From: Lachnoclostridium sp. UBA6558
GTDB lineage: Bacteria > Bacillota > Clostridia > Lachnospirales > Lachnospiraceae
Assembly (NCBI GenBank): GCA_002434335.1
Contig: DJJW01000074.1
Span: 331-12,074, forward strand
Direction of reading: 5' to 3'
DNA length: 11,744 nucleotides
The notes beneath the pieces are model-generated. The model ran no database searches, had not been told where the DNA came from, and worked only from the letters and a program-made list of their open reading frames with translations. Made by a program: the position numbers and the translations under genes. How positions within the stretch are numbered: the stretch's first letter is position 1; every line of letters begins with the position of its first letter. Shown piece after piece: positions 1 through 7,267 of this stretch.

Positions 1-1
1 T

Positions 2-2080
2 AATCGTAAGGTATTTCCCTGTTTCTTTGGTTCAGCGCTGAAATTAGAAGGAGTGGAGCAGTTCATGGAGGGAATCGGAACATATTCTCTTATACCCTCT
101 TACCGGGAAGATTTCGGTGCTAAAGTATATAAAATAACCCGAGATGAACAGGGAAACAGGCTTACCTTTCTTAAAGTTACCGGAGGCAGGCTAAAAATCA
201 GGGATGTACTTTCCGGCAGCAGGTGGCAAGAGAAGGTAAATCAGATTCGTCTGTATTCAGGATTAAAATATGAAGCAGTTAACGAAATAGAAGCTGGCAG
301 TATTTGTGCGGTTCTAGGACTTACACAGACCAGACCGGGGGAGGGGCTTGGTATAGAAGAAGCCTCTGATACACCGGTTTTAGAGCCGGTATTATCCTAT
401 CAGATTATTCTGCCGGAAGGCTGTGATCCCAGAATGATGATACCAAAACTGCGCCAGCTGGAAGAAGAGGAGCCGGAGCTTCATATCCTTTGGGATGAAA
501 CTTTGCAGGAAATCCAGGCACAGATTATGGGAGAGGTACAGATTGAAATCTTACAGAGCCTTATAGAGAGCCGTTTTGGTGTTTCTGTTACCTTTGATGC
601 AGGCAGGATTGTATATAAGGAGACGATAGCAAATACAGTAGAGGGAGTAGGACATTTTGAACCTTTGCGACATTATGCAGAGGTACATTTGTTACTGGAA
701 CACGGCGAACCGGGAAGCGGACTTGAATTTGCTGTAAATTGCAGTGAAGATATACTGGGAAAGAGCTGGCAGAGGCTTGTTATGACCCATTTGGAGGAAA
801 GAATCCACCCGGGAGTCCTTACCGGATCGGCTATAACAGACCTAAAGATTACCCTTGTGTCCGGACGTGCACACAATAAGCATACCGAGGGCGGAGATTT
901 CAGAGAGGCCACCTACCGTGCGGTAAGACAGGGCTTAAAGGAAGCAGATTCCATATTATTAGAACCTTATTACGCCTTCCAGCTGGAGCTTCCCGAAAAG
1001 ATGGTGGGAAGAGCCATGAATGATATTGAGAAGATGCACGGAACCTGTGAAATAACCGAAACCAACGGTGACATGGCAGTAATAACCGGTAGTGCTCCCG
1101 TAGTCACCATGCGTAATTACCAGAGAGAAGTAATCGCTTATACCAAAGGACTGGGCAGATTGTTCTGCAGTCTGAAAGGTTATGAGAAATGTCATAACCC
1201 AGAGGAAGTTATAGAAAGTATAGGATATGATTCCGAAAGGGATCTTTACAATCCCACTGGTTCCGTATTCTGCTCCCATGGAGCCGGATTTTTAGTAAGC
1301 TGGGATAAAGTGAAAGATTATATGCATCTGGAGGGATATTTTCAGAAGAAAAGTACCTTGCAGGAAGGAAGTATCCGTAATCAGGAAGAAGTGGCAGATA
1401 AGGATTTTATAAGTCTTGAAGAGATTGATAAGATTATTAATTCTACCTTCTACGCCAACCAGGGAAATAAGACGGTATGGAAGAAACGTAAAACTGCAAG
1501 GGAAAGCTATTATGCTCCTCCGGCAGTCAATAATAACAGTCAGAAGGTAATAAAAGAAGAATACCTGCTGGTAGACGGCTATAATGTTATCTATGCCTGG
1601 GAAGAACTTGCGGAACTGGCAGAGGATAATAATATGGATGCTGCCAGAATTAAGCTATTGGAGGCCTTGAGTAATTATCAGGCAATACGTAAATGTCATA
1701 TTATCGTTGTGTTCGATGCCTACGGGGTGGTAGGTCATAAAGAAGAAATCATAGATTATCATAATATTCATATGGTCTATACAAGAGAAGCCCAAACTGC
1801 CGATCAGTATATTGAAAAATTTGCACATGACAACGGAAGCAAATATCGGATAACGGTGGCAACCTCTGATGGTCTGCAGCAGATTATAATAAGAGGTGCA
1901 GGCAGTGACTTATTATCTGCCAGAGAGTTGAGGGAAGAAATTGTAAGGGCAAATGAAAGAATAATGGCAGCTTATGAAGAAATGCAGCAGAAAGGCCGTA
2001 GTTATCTATTAGACAGCCTGTCGCCTGAGATGAGAAAGCGGATGGAAGATTTATTATCCGAAAATGAAAATAAAGAATAA
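2..2080 (+). CDS. TetM/EF-G-like ribosome-binding protein fused to a C-terminal Rae1/YacP-type NYN nuclease domain (5' partial)
   Basis: The reading frame is open to the left edge. Codons from position 2 read NRKVFPCFFGSALKLEG, which resembles the end of the GTPase domain of TetM-type proteins, so the gene starts outside the window and roughly 200 residues of G domain are missing. GTG at 53 is internal. In order: EF-Tu-like domain II (about 113-350), domain III (about 377-640), domain IV (about 640-950) and domain V with an extension (about 960-1330). A hydrophilic linker follows, then an NYN domain (about 1555-1990) with LLVDGYN, VVFDAYG, QTADQYIEK and ATSDGLQQ; its acidic residues (first Asp codon 1574-1576) match the metal-binding site of YacP/Rae1. 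Domain IV has AHNKH at 869-883 where, from my memory of TetM, YYSPV stands, so classical tetracycline protection is doubtful. Inferred role: a GTP-dependent factor that enters the ribosomal A site and may cut mRNA there. Domain calls are firm; function is inferred. Confidence 0.9.
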   Translation, partial: NRKVFPCFFGSALKLEGVEQFMEGIGTYSLIPSYREDFGAKVYKITRDEQGNRLTFLKVTGGRLKIRDVLSGSRWQEKVNQIRLYSGLKYEAVNEIEAGSICAVLGLTQTRPGEGLGIEEASDTPVLEPVLSYQIILPEGCDPRMMIPKLRQLEEEEPELHILWDETLQEIQAQIMGEVQIEILQSLIESRFGVSVTFDAGRIVYKETIANTVEGVGHFEPLRHYAEVHLLLEHGEPGSGLEFAVNCSEDILGKSWQRLVMTHLEERIHPGVLTGSAITDLKITLVSGRAHNKHTEGGDFREATYRAVRQGLKEADSILLEPYYAFQLELPEKMVGRAMNDIEKMHGTCEITETNGDMAVITGSAPVVTMRNYQREVIAYTKGLGRLFCSLKGYEKCHNPEEVIESIGYDSERDLYNPTGSVFCSHGAGFLVSWDKVKDYMHLEGYFQKKSTLQEGSIRNQEEVADKDFISLEEIDKIINSTFYANQGNKTVWKKRKTARESYYAPPAVNNNSQKVIKEEYLLVDGYNVIYAWEELAELAEDNNMDAARIKLLEALSNYQAIRKCHIIVVFDAYGVVGHKEEIIDYHNIHMVYTREAQTADQYIEKFAHDNGSKYRITVATSDGLQQIIIRGAGSDLLSARELREEIVRANERIMAAYEEMQQKGRSYLLDSLSPEMRKRMEDLLSENENKE

Positions 2081-2084
2081 CCAG

Positions 2085-2125
2085 AGGTGTCCTTACAGAG
2101 TGGTGAGGACACCTTATTTTTGTTT
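2085..2125 (+). terminator. Intrinsic terminator after the TetM-like/NYN gene
   Basis: A perfect 9-bp stem, AGGTGTCCT (2085-2093) with AGGACACCT (2106-2114), encloses a 12-nt loop and is followed by a T-rich tail (TTATTTTTGTTT). It begins 5 nt after the stop codon, so the gene is transcriptionally separated from the opp operon. Confidence 0.9.
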
Positions 2126-2170
2126 CCATTCCACAGGATTTATCCGGTTTATTTGTAAAATTTCAGTGGG

Positions 2171-2190
2171 ATACATGTACAATACATGTA
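2171..2190. repeat. Tandem palindromic motif (possible operator) upstream of the opp promoter
   Basis: ATACATGTA occurs twice (2171-2179 and 2182-2190), 11 bp apart centre to centre. Each copy contains the perfect palindrome TACATGTA. One helical turn between two identical palindromes suits a DNA-binding protein, but the site lies about 65 bp upstream of the predicted -35, so any role would be as a distal site. No regulator is encoded nearby. The region is AT-rich and chance is possible. Confidence 0.3.
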
Positions 2191-2253
2191 TATGTTAAAA
2201 TTTTTGTGCAATATTTACTAATTTTATTCCTCATAGAAAGGGCTTTTTGTGAA

Positions 2254-2282
2254 TTGACAAAAGAAATGCATGGTGCTAGAAT
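2254..2282 (+). promoter_or_regulatory. Sigma-A-type promoter of the opp operon
   Basis: A consensus -35 TTGACA (2254-2259) is followed by a 17-bp spacer and -10 TAGAAT (2277-2282). The spacer ends in TGC, giving an extended -10 (TGn). Transcription would start near 2289, leaving a leader of about 100 nt before the oppA start codon. Confidence 0.8.
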
Positions 2283-2294
2283 ATCCAGTGTTTA

Positions 2295-2372
2295 ATTCAT
2301 ATTAATAAAGTATGAATAGTATGAATAATGTGAAGCATGAATATTATATTACATACACGAATTAATATGAAT
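2295..2372 (+). repeat. AT-rich leader with a 12-bp inverted repeat and four ATGAATA copies
   Basis: Between the promoter and the oppA ribosome binding site, ATTCATATTAAT (2295-2306) is exactly complementary to ATTAATATGAAT (2361-2372). The heptamer ATGAATA recurs at 2312-2318, 2321-2327, 2337-2343 and 2367-2373. In the transcript the outer arms could pair into a stem ending 5 nt before the Shine-Dalgarno sequence, and internal copies could compete for the left arm. The arms contain almost no G or C, so the helix would be weak; a role in translation or mRNA stability is only inferred. Confidence 0.4.
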
Positions 2373-2392
2373 AATAGAGGAGGATAAAATCT

Positions 2393-4180
2393 ATGTTTAA
2401 AAGAAAATCTAAATTACTCGCAGTACTGCTTACATTCGTAATCGTAGCAGGTGCCCTTTACGGCTGCAGTTCAAAAAATACAGCCAATACTTCCGGTAAT
2501 ACAGAAACTGCCGGTGATAACGTGGACGGTAATAAAGAGTCCAGCACAGGAGATGCGTCATCAGAGGATGCCTTAGATGCAGATCAGACCTTGAACCTGA
2601 AATTTGATGAACCCCTTACCCTTGATGTAAGTGATGTTCGTAATTCCTCTGAATTCCAGATTCTTTCCCAGGTACAGGAAGGACTGTTCAGAACCTTTAC
2701 GGATGAAAACGGCAATGATGTAATATCAAATGCCGGCGCTAAATCCTATGAAGTATCTGAGGATGGATTAGTATATACCTTTAAATTACGTGATTATAAA
2801 TGGTCTGATGGTGTTGCGGTGACAGCAGGTCAGTATGTGGATTCCATTCACAGATTATTAGACCCTGAGAAGGCATTTGCTTATTCCTTTATGGCATATG
2901 ATATATTAAACGCTGAGAAATTTTTTAACGGAGAAGCAAAAGCAGAAGATGTTGGCGTAAAAGCGCTGGATGATAAAACACTTGAGATTACCTTGACTTC
3001 TCCTACTCCTTATTTCGTTAAGAAGCTCTCAAATGTATGCTTCTATCCTGTTAGACTGGACGTGATTGATAAAGGCAGTGAAACTTATGCAACCAGCATA
3101 GCTGAACAGGTTTACAGCGGTCCTTTCACCATCAGTGAGTGGGTGAAGGAAAACAGCATGGTATTAGTGAAAAACCCTGATTACTGGGATGCTGACAATG
3201 TAAAACTGCAAAAAGTGGTATTTACAGCTGCAGAAGAGCCTGCAACTCAGTCCTTATTACTTGAGTCCAAACAGTTGGATGCTGCGGAAGCTTCCGCAGA
3301 TTATGTGGATAAGTGGAAACAGTTAGCAGATGCAGGTCAGTTAACCTATGTATCAGCTACCTATCCCAGCGTGAGTTTTATCGGCTTCAACCAGCATACC
3401 GGCGGGAAATCCGGTCTGATGAACAATGCAAAGATACGTCTTGCTTTATCTCTTGCAATTGACAGAGAAGAATACAATGAGCTGATCTTTAACGGAATCA
3501 ATGTTCCCGCTTACGGAATCCTTCCTTTAAGTCTGCAGGTTGGAGAGACTGAATTCCGCAGTGTAGTTGATGAACCTTTAAAAGCACTGACCGAAGAGTA
3601 TAATAATGATGCAGAAAAGCTTCAGGCCTTATTTAAGGAAGGCCTTGCAGAAGAAGGCAAGAGCGCAGATTTAGGCCAGATAACCTTAACCTTTATTACG
3701 ACGGGTGCAACTGTACAGGAGAAATCCACCCAGGAATATTACAAACAGAAATGGGAAGAAAAACTGGGAATTAAAATTGATATTAATGTTTTAGCTGACA
3801 GAAGTACTTTCGTAACAGAACGTGACGGTAATAATTATGACCTATTGGCAAATGGCTGGAACGGAGATTATAACGATCCTATGACCTTTATTGATCTTTG
3901 GATTACCGGCAGCGGCTACGCTAAATATTTCGGTGGTTATCATAATGAGGATTATGACAAGAACTTCGAAAGTCTGGCAACTGAAAGTGATGCAGACAAA
4001 CGTACCCAAATCTATGCCGAACTTGAGAAGAACCTGGTTGCTGACAATGCCGGTGTGCTGCCCCTTTACTATACAAACAAACAGATTTTCATTCAGTCCT
4101 ATGTTAAGAATCTAAGTACCCCGTTGTTTGGTACGAATTATGAATTCAGCAGAGCTTATATATCAGGACGCGATAACTAG
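2393..4180 (+). CDS. oppA: Oligopeptide ABC transporter substrate-binding lipoprotein (SBP_bac_5 family)
   Basis: Extracellular, membrane-anchored peptide receptor of an Opp/Dpp importer. Residues 1-25 are a lipoprotein signal: basic MFKRKSK, a hydrophobic stretch, then lipobox LYGC with the lipidated cysteine at 25. A Ser/Thr/Gly/Asp-rich tether (about 26-60) follows. The body carries family 5 binding-protein hallmarks such as YTFKLRDYKWSDGVAVTA, a cluster II-like NPDYWDADNV segment, and RLALSLAIDREE. At 595 residues it is slightly longer than many OppA proteins because of the tether. ATG at 2393 is preceded by AGGAGG (2378-2383) with 9-nt spacing. It is first in oppA-B-C-D-F and is separated from oppB by a terminator-like hairpin. 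The family also contains binders of nickel, heme and opines; the complete Opp-like cluster and OppA-like sequence favour oligopeptides, but the exact ligand cannot be read. Confidence 0.93.
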   Translation: MFKRKSKLLAVLLTFVIVAGALYGCSSKNTANTSGNTETAGDNVDGNKESSTGDASSEDALDADQTLNLKFDEPLTLDVSDVRNSSEFQILSQVQEGLFRTFTDENGNDVISNAGAKSYEVSEDGLVYTFKLRDYKWSDGVAVTAGQYVDSIHRLLDPEKAFAYSFMAYDILNAEKFFNGEAKAEDVGVKALDDKTLEITLTSPTPYFVKKLSNVCFYPVRLDVIDKGSETYATSIAEQVYSGPFTISEWVKENSMVLVKNPDYWDADNVKLQKVVFTAAEEPATQSLLLESKQLDAAEASADYVDKWKQLADAGQLTYVSATYPSVSFIGFNQHTGGKSGLMNNAKIRLALSLAIDREEYNELIFNGINVPAYGILPLSLQVGETEFRSVVDEPLKALTEEYNNDAEKLQALFKEGLAEEGKSADLGQITLTFITTGATVQEKSTQEYYKQKWEEKLGIKIDINVLADRSTFVTERDGNNYDLLANGWNGDYNDPMTFIDLWITGSGYAKYFGGYHNEDYDKNFESLATESDADKRTQIYAELEKNLVADNAGVLPLYYTNKQIFIQSYVKNLSTPLFGTNYEFSRAYISGRDN

Positions 4181-4211
4181 TACAACGGCCACTACGGCAG
4201 GCGAACCTTCT

Positions 4212-4242
4212 GGGGCTGGTAACAACAGCCCCTTTTGCTTTT
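4212..4242 (+). terminator. Intercistronic terminator/attenuator between oppA and oppB
   Basis: A GC-rich 7-bp stem, GGGGCTG (4212-4218) with CAGCCCC (4226-4232), has a 7-nt loop and is followed by TTTTGCTTTT. It lies 31 nt after the oppA stop and 23 nt before the oppB start. No separate promoter is obvious before oppB, so it probably terminates partially, and it may protect the 3' end of an oppA-only transcript. This fits the excess of binding protein over permease usual in ABC importers. Confidence 0.75.
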
Positions 4243-4265
4243 GGTGATAATAACAGGAAAGGTGA

Positions 4266-5231
4266 ATGAATGAAGTGTTAAAATATAGTATTAAGCGATT
4301 TTTTACAATGTTATTTACCCTATTTATCATTGCTACGGCAACTTTCTTCCTGCTGGCAGCACTGCCGGGAGATGCATTGACAGAGAGGGCAGAGAGACTT
4401 CCGGAACAGATAAAGATAAATCTGTACAAAAAATATGGACTGGATAAACCATTGCTGGAACGTTATGTAATCACCATGAAAGGAATGGTAGCAGGTGATT
4501 TCGGTGAATCCGTTATATTTCCAGGAGAGACGGTTCCCTCTATTATCAAAGCCAAACTTCCGGCCTCTGCAAGGCTTGGTTTCGGACAATTGGTACTGGG
4601 CGTTGGGCTTGGTCTTATACTTGGTATAATAGCAGCCGTTAAGAAAGGAACCTGGATTGACTATGTAGTAGTTACTTTATCCATCCTGCTCATATCGGTT
4701 CCCCATTTGATATTGGGCTTGCTGCTTCAGAAGGTATTTGCAGGCAGCCTTGGGTGGTTTCCGGTAATAGGCTGGCCAAAAGGCGATGAACAGTGGTTTG
4801 GCGGCTGGCAGTACACCGTACTTCCTACCGTTACCGGAAGCTTTGCGTATATTGCTGTTTATACAAGGCTTCTTAAGACCTCCATGCTGGAAGTACTAAG
4901 CCAGGATTATATCCTGACAGCTGAATCAAAAGGCTTAAGCAAATGGCAGATAATCAGACGGCATGTGTTAAGAAATTCTTTTCTTCCGGTGATAACTTTT
5001 CTCCCTATGTCCATTGCCATGTGTATTACCGGTTCATTTTTTATTGAAAAGATATTTTCCATACCGGGCCTTGGGTTATATTATGTAAATGCAGTTTCCG
5101 GCAGGGATGTAACGGTGGTGATGGGGCAAACGGTGATTCTTGCTGCCATGTATATTATTGTAATATACTTTACAGACATACTCTATACGGTAGTAGATCC
5201 CAGAATCCGTATACTGGGCGGAAAGAGATAG
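4266..5231 (+). CDS. oppB: Oligopeptide ABC transporter permease, OppB/DppB type
   Basis: Integral membrane subunit that forms half of the peptide channel with OppC. The 321-residue protein opens with a typical N-terminus (YSIKRFFTMLFTLFIIATAT) containing TM1, followed by the extracytoplasmic GDFGESV segment and about five more hydrophobic helices. The cytoplasmic EAA loop that docks on the ATPases is near residues 219-245 (AESKGLSKWQIIRRHVLRN). The C-terminus DILYTVVDPRIRI is characteristic of this family. ATG 4266 is chosen because AGG at 4255-4257 gives 8-nt spacing; the ATG at 4270 is out of frame. oppC follows after 66 nt. Opp and Dpp cannot be told apart from this subunit alone. Confidence 0.93.
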   Translation: MNEVLKYSIKRFFTMLFTLFIIATATFFLLAALPGDALTERAERLPEQIKINLYKKYGLDKPLLERYVITMKGMVAGDFGESVIFPGETVPSIIKAKLPASARLGFGQLVLGVGLGLILGIIAAVKKGTWIDYVVVTLSILLISVPHLILGLLLQKVFAGSLGWFPVIGWPKGDEQWFGGWQYTVLPTVTGSFAYIAVYTRLLKTSMLEVLSQDYILTAESKGLSKWQIIRRHVLRNSFLPVITFLPMSIAMCITGSFFIEKIFSIPGLGLYYVNAVSGRDVTVVMGQTVILAAMYIIVIYFTDILYTVVDPRIRILGGKR

Positions 5232-5265
5232 CATGTACTTAAGGTATTCGTCCAACATAATTTGC

Positions 5266-5285
5266 GATGCCCTGATATTGGCATC
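5266..5285 (+). promoter_or_regulatory. Small hairpin just upstream of the oppC ribosome binding site
   Basis: GATGCC (5266-5271) and GGCATC (5280-5285) form a perfect 6-bp stem with an 8-nt loop. The stem ends 2 nt before the oppC Shine-Dalgarno GGAGG (5288-5292). It has no T tract, so it is not a terminator. It may stabilise the downstream mRNA or keep the ribosome binding site exposed. Confidence 0.4.
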
Positions 5286-5297
5286 ATGGAGGTTTTA

Positions 5298-6215
5298 ATG
5301 GCAGTTATATCACAAAACAGTTTTAAGAGAATAGAAAAAGACAGATTTGACAGCGACCTTATTGTGCGGCCGACTATAACATACTGGCAGGATGCCTGGC
5401 GAAGACTGCGTAAAAATCCAATTGCCCTGGCTTCCCTGGTAGTATTGGTACTCTTTGTGGTTATGGTTATCATAGGACCCTATATCAGAGGTTATGATTA
5501 TACTACAATAGTAGCAAAGAATAAGAATCTGGCTCCCTCCCCTGCCTACTGGTTCGGTACGGACAATTTGGGTAGGGATTTATTTTCACGAGTGTGGTTA
5601 GGTGCAAGAGCTTCCTTAATTGTAGCTATTGTATGTACCCTGATTCAAATAGTCATAGGCTGTGCCTATGGTGGTGTAATGGCTTACTTTGGCGGAGTGA
5701 CGGACAATGTTATGATGCGTATTATTGAGGTAATTACCTCCTTGCCTTCCCTTTTGATTACCATGCTGGTAATGATGGTATTAGGTAATAGTTTATTTGC
5801 CCTTTTAACGGCAATGTGTCTCACTTCCTGGTGCGGAACCGCAAGACAGGTCAGAGGCCAGATTATGCAGCTGAGGGAATCGGAATATATTATGGCAGCT
5901 ATTACCCTGGGTGCAAGTCCTTTTCGTATTATCACAAAGCATCTGCTGCCCAATACGCTGGGGTTATTGATCTTAAACCTTGCCTCCAGTATTCCGGATT
6001 ATATCTTTACGGAAGCCGGTTTAAGCTTTCTTGGAATGGGGCTGCAGGCACCAAACACAAGTCTTGGAATATTGATCTCTCTTGGACAGACAACGATGGA
6101 TTTTCATCCCAACCAGCTATTTTTCCCGGCAGCAGTGTTATGTGTGATTGTGTTAGCCTTTAATCTTTTTGGTGACGGCTTAAGAGATGCTCTTGATCCG
6201 AAGCTGCGTAAGTAG
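5298..6215 (+). CDS. oppC: Oligopeptide ABC transporter permease, OppC/DppC type
   Basis: Second channel subunit, pairing with OppB. The N-terminal cytoplasmic segment (TYWQDAWRRLRKNPIALASL) leads into TM1 and matches the OppC_N region. The periplasmic-side motif YWFGTDNLGRDLFSRVW is a signature of DppC/OppC proteins. The EAA loop starts near residue 200 (AAITLGASPFRIITKHLLPN), and the end GDGLRDALDPKLRK is typical. ATG 5298 (305 residues) is chosen because GGAGG (5288-5292) precedes it with a 5-nt gap. The longer frame from TTG 5262 would add 12 residues across a hairpin, and the other in-frame ATG (5286) overlaps the Shine-Dalgarno itself. oppD begins 11 nt downstream. Confidence 0.92.
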   Translation: MAVISQNSFKRIEKDRFDSDLIVRPTITYWQDAWRRLRKNPIALASLVVLVLFVVMVIIGPYIRGYDYTTIVAKNKNLAPSPAYWFGTDNLGRDLFSRVWLGARASLIVAIVCTLIQIVIGCAYGGVMAYFGGVTDNVMMRIIEVITSLPSLLITMLVMMVLGNSLFALLTAMCLTSWCGTARQVRGQIMQLRESEYIMAAITLGASPFRIITKHLLPNTLGLLILNLASSIPDYIFTEAGLSFLGMGLQAPNTSLGILISLGQTTMDFHPNQLFFPAAVLCVIVLAFNLFGDGLRDALDPKLRK

Positions 6216-6226
6216 GAGGAGTCATT

Positions 6227-7267
6227 ATGGGAAAATTATTAAAAGTTGAGAAACTGCGAGTTTCTTTTCATACTTATGCCGGAGAAGTACAGGCTGTAAG
6301 GGATATTTCCTTTGATCTTTTAGAAGGGGAAACCCTTGCTATTGTTGGAGAATCCGGCTGCGGCAAATCTGTTACTGCAAGAACGATATTAGGCTTAAGC
6401 AGTACCGGGAATATGGAGATAAAAGCCGGCAGTAAGATATTATATCAGGGCAGGGATGTATTAAAGTTTACAAAGAAAGAGCTGGGTTCGTACCGTGGTG
6501 GTGAGAGTGCTATTATCTTTCAGGACGCATTGACTTCCCTTAATCCAACGATGACCGTAGGAAAGCAGATAGCAGAGAACCTGACCATGCACCGCCAGAT
6601 GAAGAAAAAGGATGCGCTTTTAGAAGCTGAAAAAATGCTTCGCCTGGTAGGAATACCAAACCCTGAAAAGCGTGTAAAACAGTATCCCCATGAATTTTCC
6701 GGCGGTATGCGTCAGAGAGTTATGATAGCAATAGCCTTTGCCTGTAATCCGAAGCTTCTGATTGCCGATGAGCCGACAACTGCCCTGGATGTTACAATTC
6801 AGGCCCAGATAATGGAGCTGATAAAACAGCTGCAGCAGGAAAATAACACAGCTGTAATACTGATTACCCACGATCTTGGCGTGGTAGCAAATACTGCCAA
6901 TAGAATAATGGTTATGTACTCCGGTAAAATAGTAGAGTACGGCAGCAGCATGGATATCTTCTATCATTCGAAGCATCCATATACCATGGCTTTATTAAAG
7001 GCAGTCCCCAGGCTGGATCTTGAAAATAAACAGGAGCTTGATTCCATACCAGGTGTGCCACCGGATTTGATTGCACCGCCAAAAGGCTGTCCATTTGCTT
7101 CCCGGTGTAAATATTGCATGGAAATCTGCTGTGAGGAACCCCCGGAGATGACAACCTTTCAGGAAGGCCATGCCGCTGCCTGCTGGCTCCATCACCCTGA
7201 AGCACCTAAAGCTCATAATCCTTTTGTACAGGATATAAAAGAAGAAACGGAGGCGGTTACAGGATGA
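6227..7267 (+). CDS. oppD: Oligopeptide ABC transporter ATP-binding protein, OppD/DppD type
   Basis: Cytoplasmic ATPase that drives peptide import together with OppF. Visible motifs: Walker A GESGCGKS (41-48), Q-loop glutamine 99 in FQDALTSLNP, ABC signature FSGGMRQR (157-164), Walker B LLIADE with catalytic Glu182, D-loop ALD (186-188) and switch His215 in THD. The C-terminal oligo_HPY region contains a cysteine cluster (GCPFASRCKYC, ICCEE and a later AACW) of the sort associated with iron-sulfur binding in some Opp/Dpp ATPases. The 346-residue length is normal. ATG 6227 is preceded by AGGAGG. The stop overlaps the oppF start as ATGA, so the two ATPases are probably translationally coupled and made in equal amounts. 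Confidence 0.94.
   Translation: MGKLLKVEKLRVSFHTYAGEVQAVRDISFDLLEGETLAIVGESGCGKSVTARTILGLSSTGNMEIKAGSKILYQGRDVLKFTKKELGSYRGGESAIIFQDALTSLNPTMTVGKQIAENLTMHRQMKKKDALLEAEKMLRLVGIPNPEKRVKQYPHEFSGGMRQRVMIAIAFACNPKLLIADEPTTALDVTIQAQIMELIKQLQQENNTAVILITHDLGVVANTANRIMVMYSGKIVEYGSSMDIFYHSKHPYTMALLKAVPRLDLENKQELDSIPGVPPDLIAPPKGCPFASRCKYCMEICCEEPPEMTTFQEGHAAACWLHHPEAPKAHNPFVQDIKEETEAVTG

Noticed and set aside
53..55. GTG at 53 as the start of the first gene, with AAGGAG immediately before it
   Set aside because: The frame stays open to the left edge and the 17 upstream codons continue the TetM-like sequence (FPCFFGSALKLEG). The AAGGAG is also too close to serve this GTG. The gene is cut by the window edge.
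2..2080. Calling the first gene a tetracycline resistance determinant
   Set aside because: The YSPV-type loop of TetM is not present, and the C-terminal nuclease domain is foreign to classical ribosomal protection proteins.
2157..2171. CodY-box-like sequence upstream of oppA
   Set aside because: By eye only about 9 of 15 positions match the AATTTTCWGAAAATT consensus, which is expected by chance in AT-rich DNA.
2153..2183. Second opp promoter TTGTAA - 19 bp - TACAAT
   Set aside because: Poor -35 and over-long spacer; the consensus promoter at 2254-2282 is far better.
5262..5297. TTG at 5262 or ATG at 5286 as the oppC start
   Set aside because: The ribosome binding site GGAGG (5288-5292) is well placed only for ATG 5298. 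The upstream codons are not typical of OppC N-termini and fall in a hairpin.
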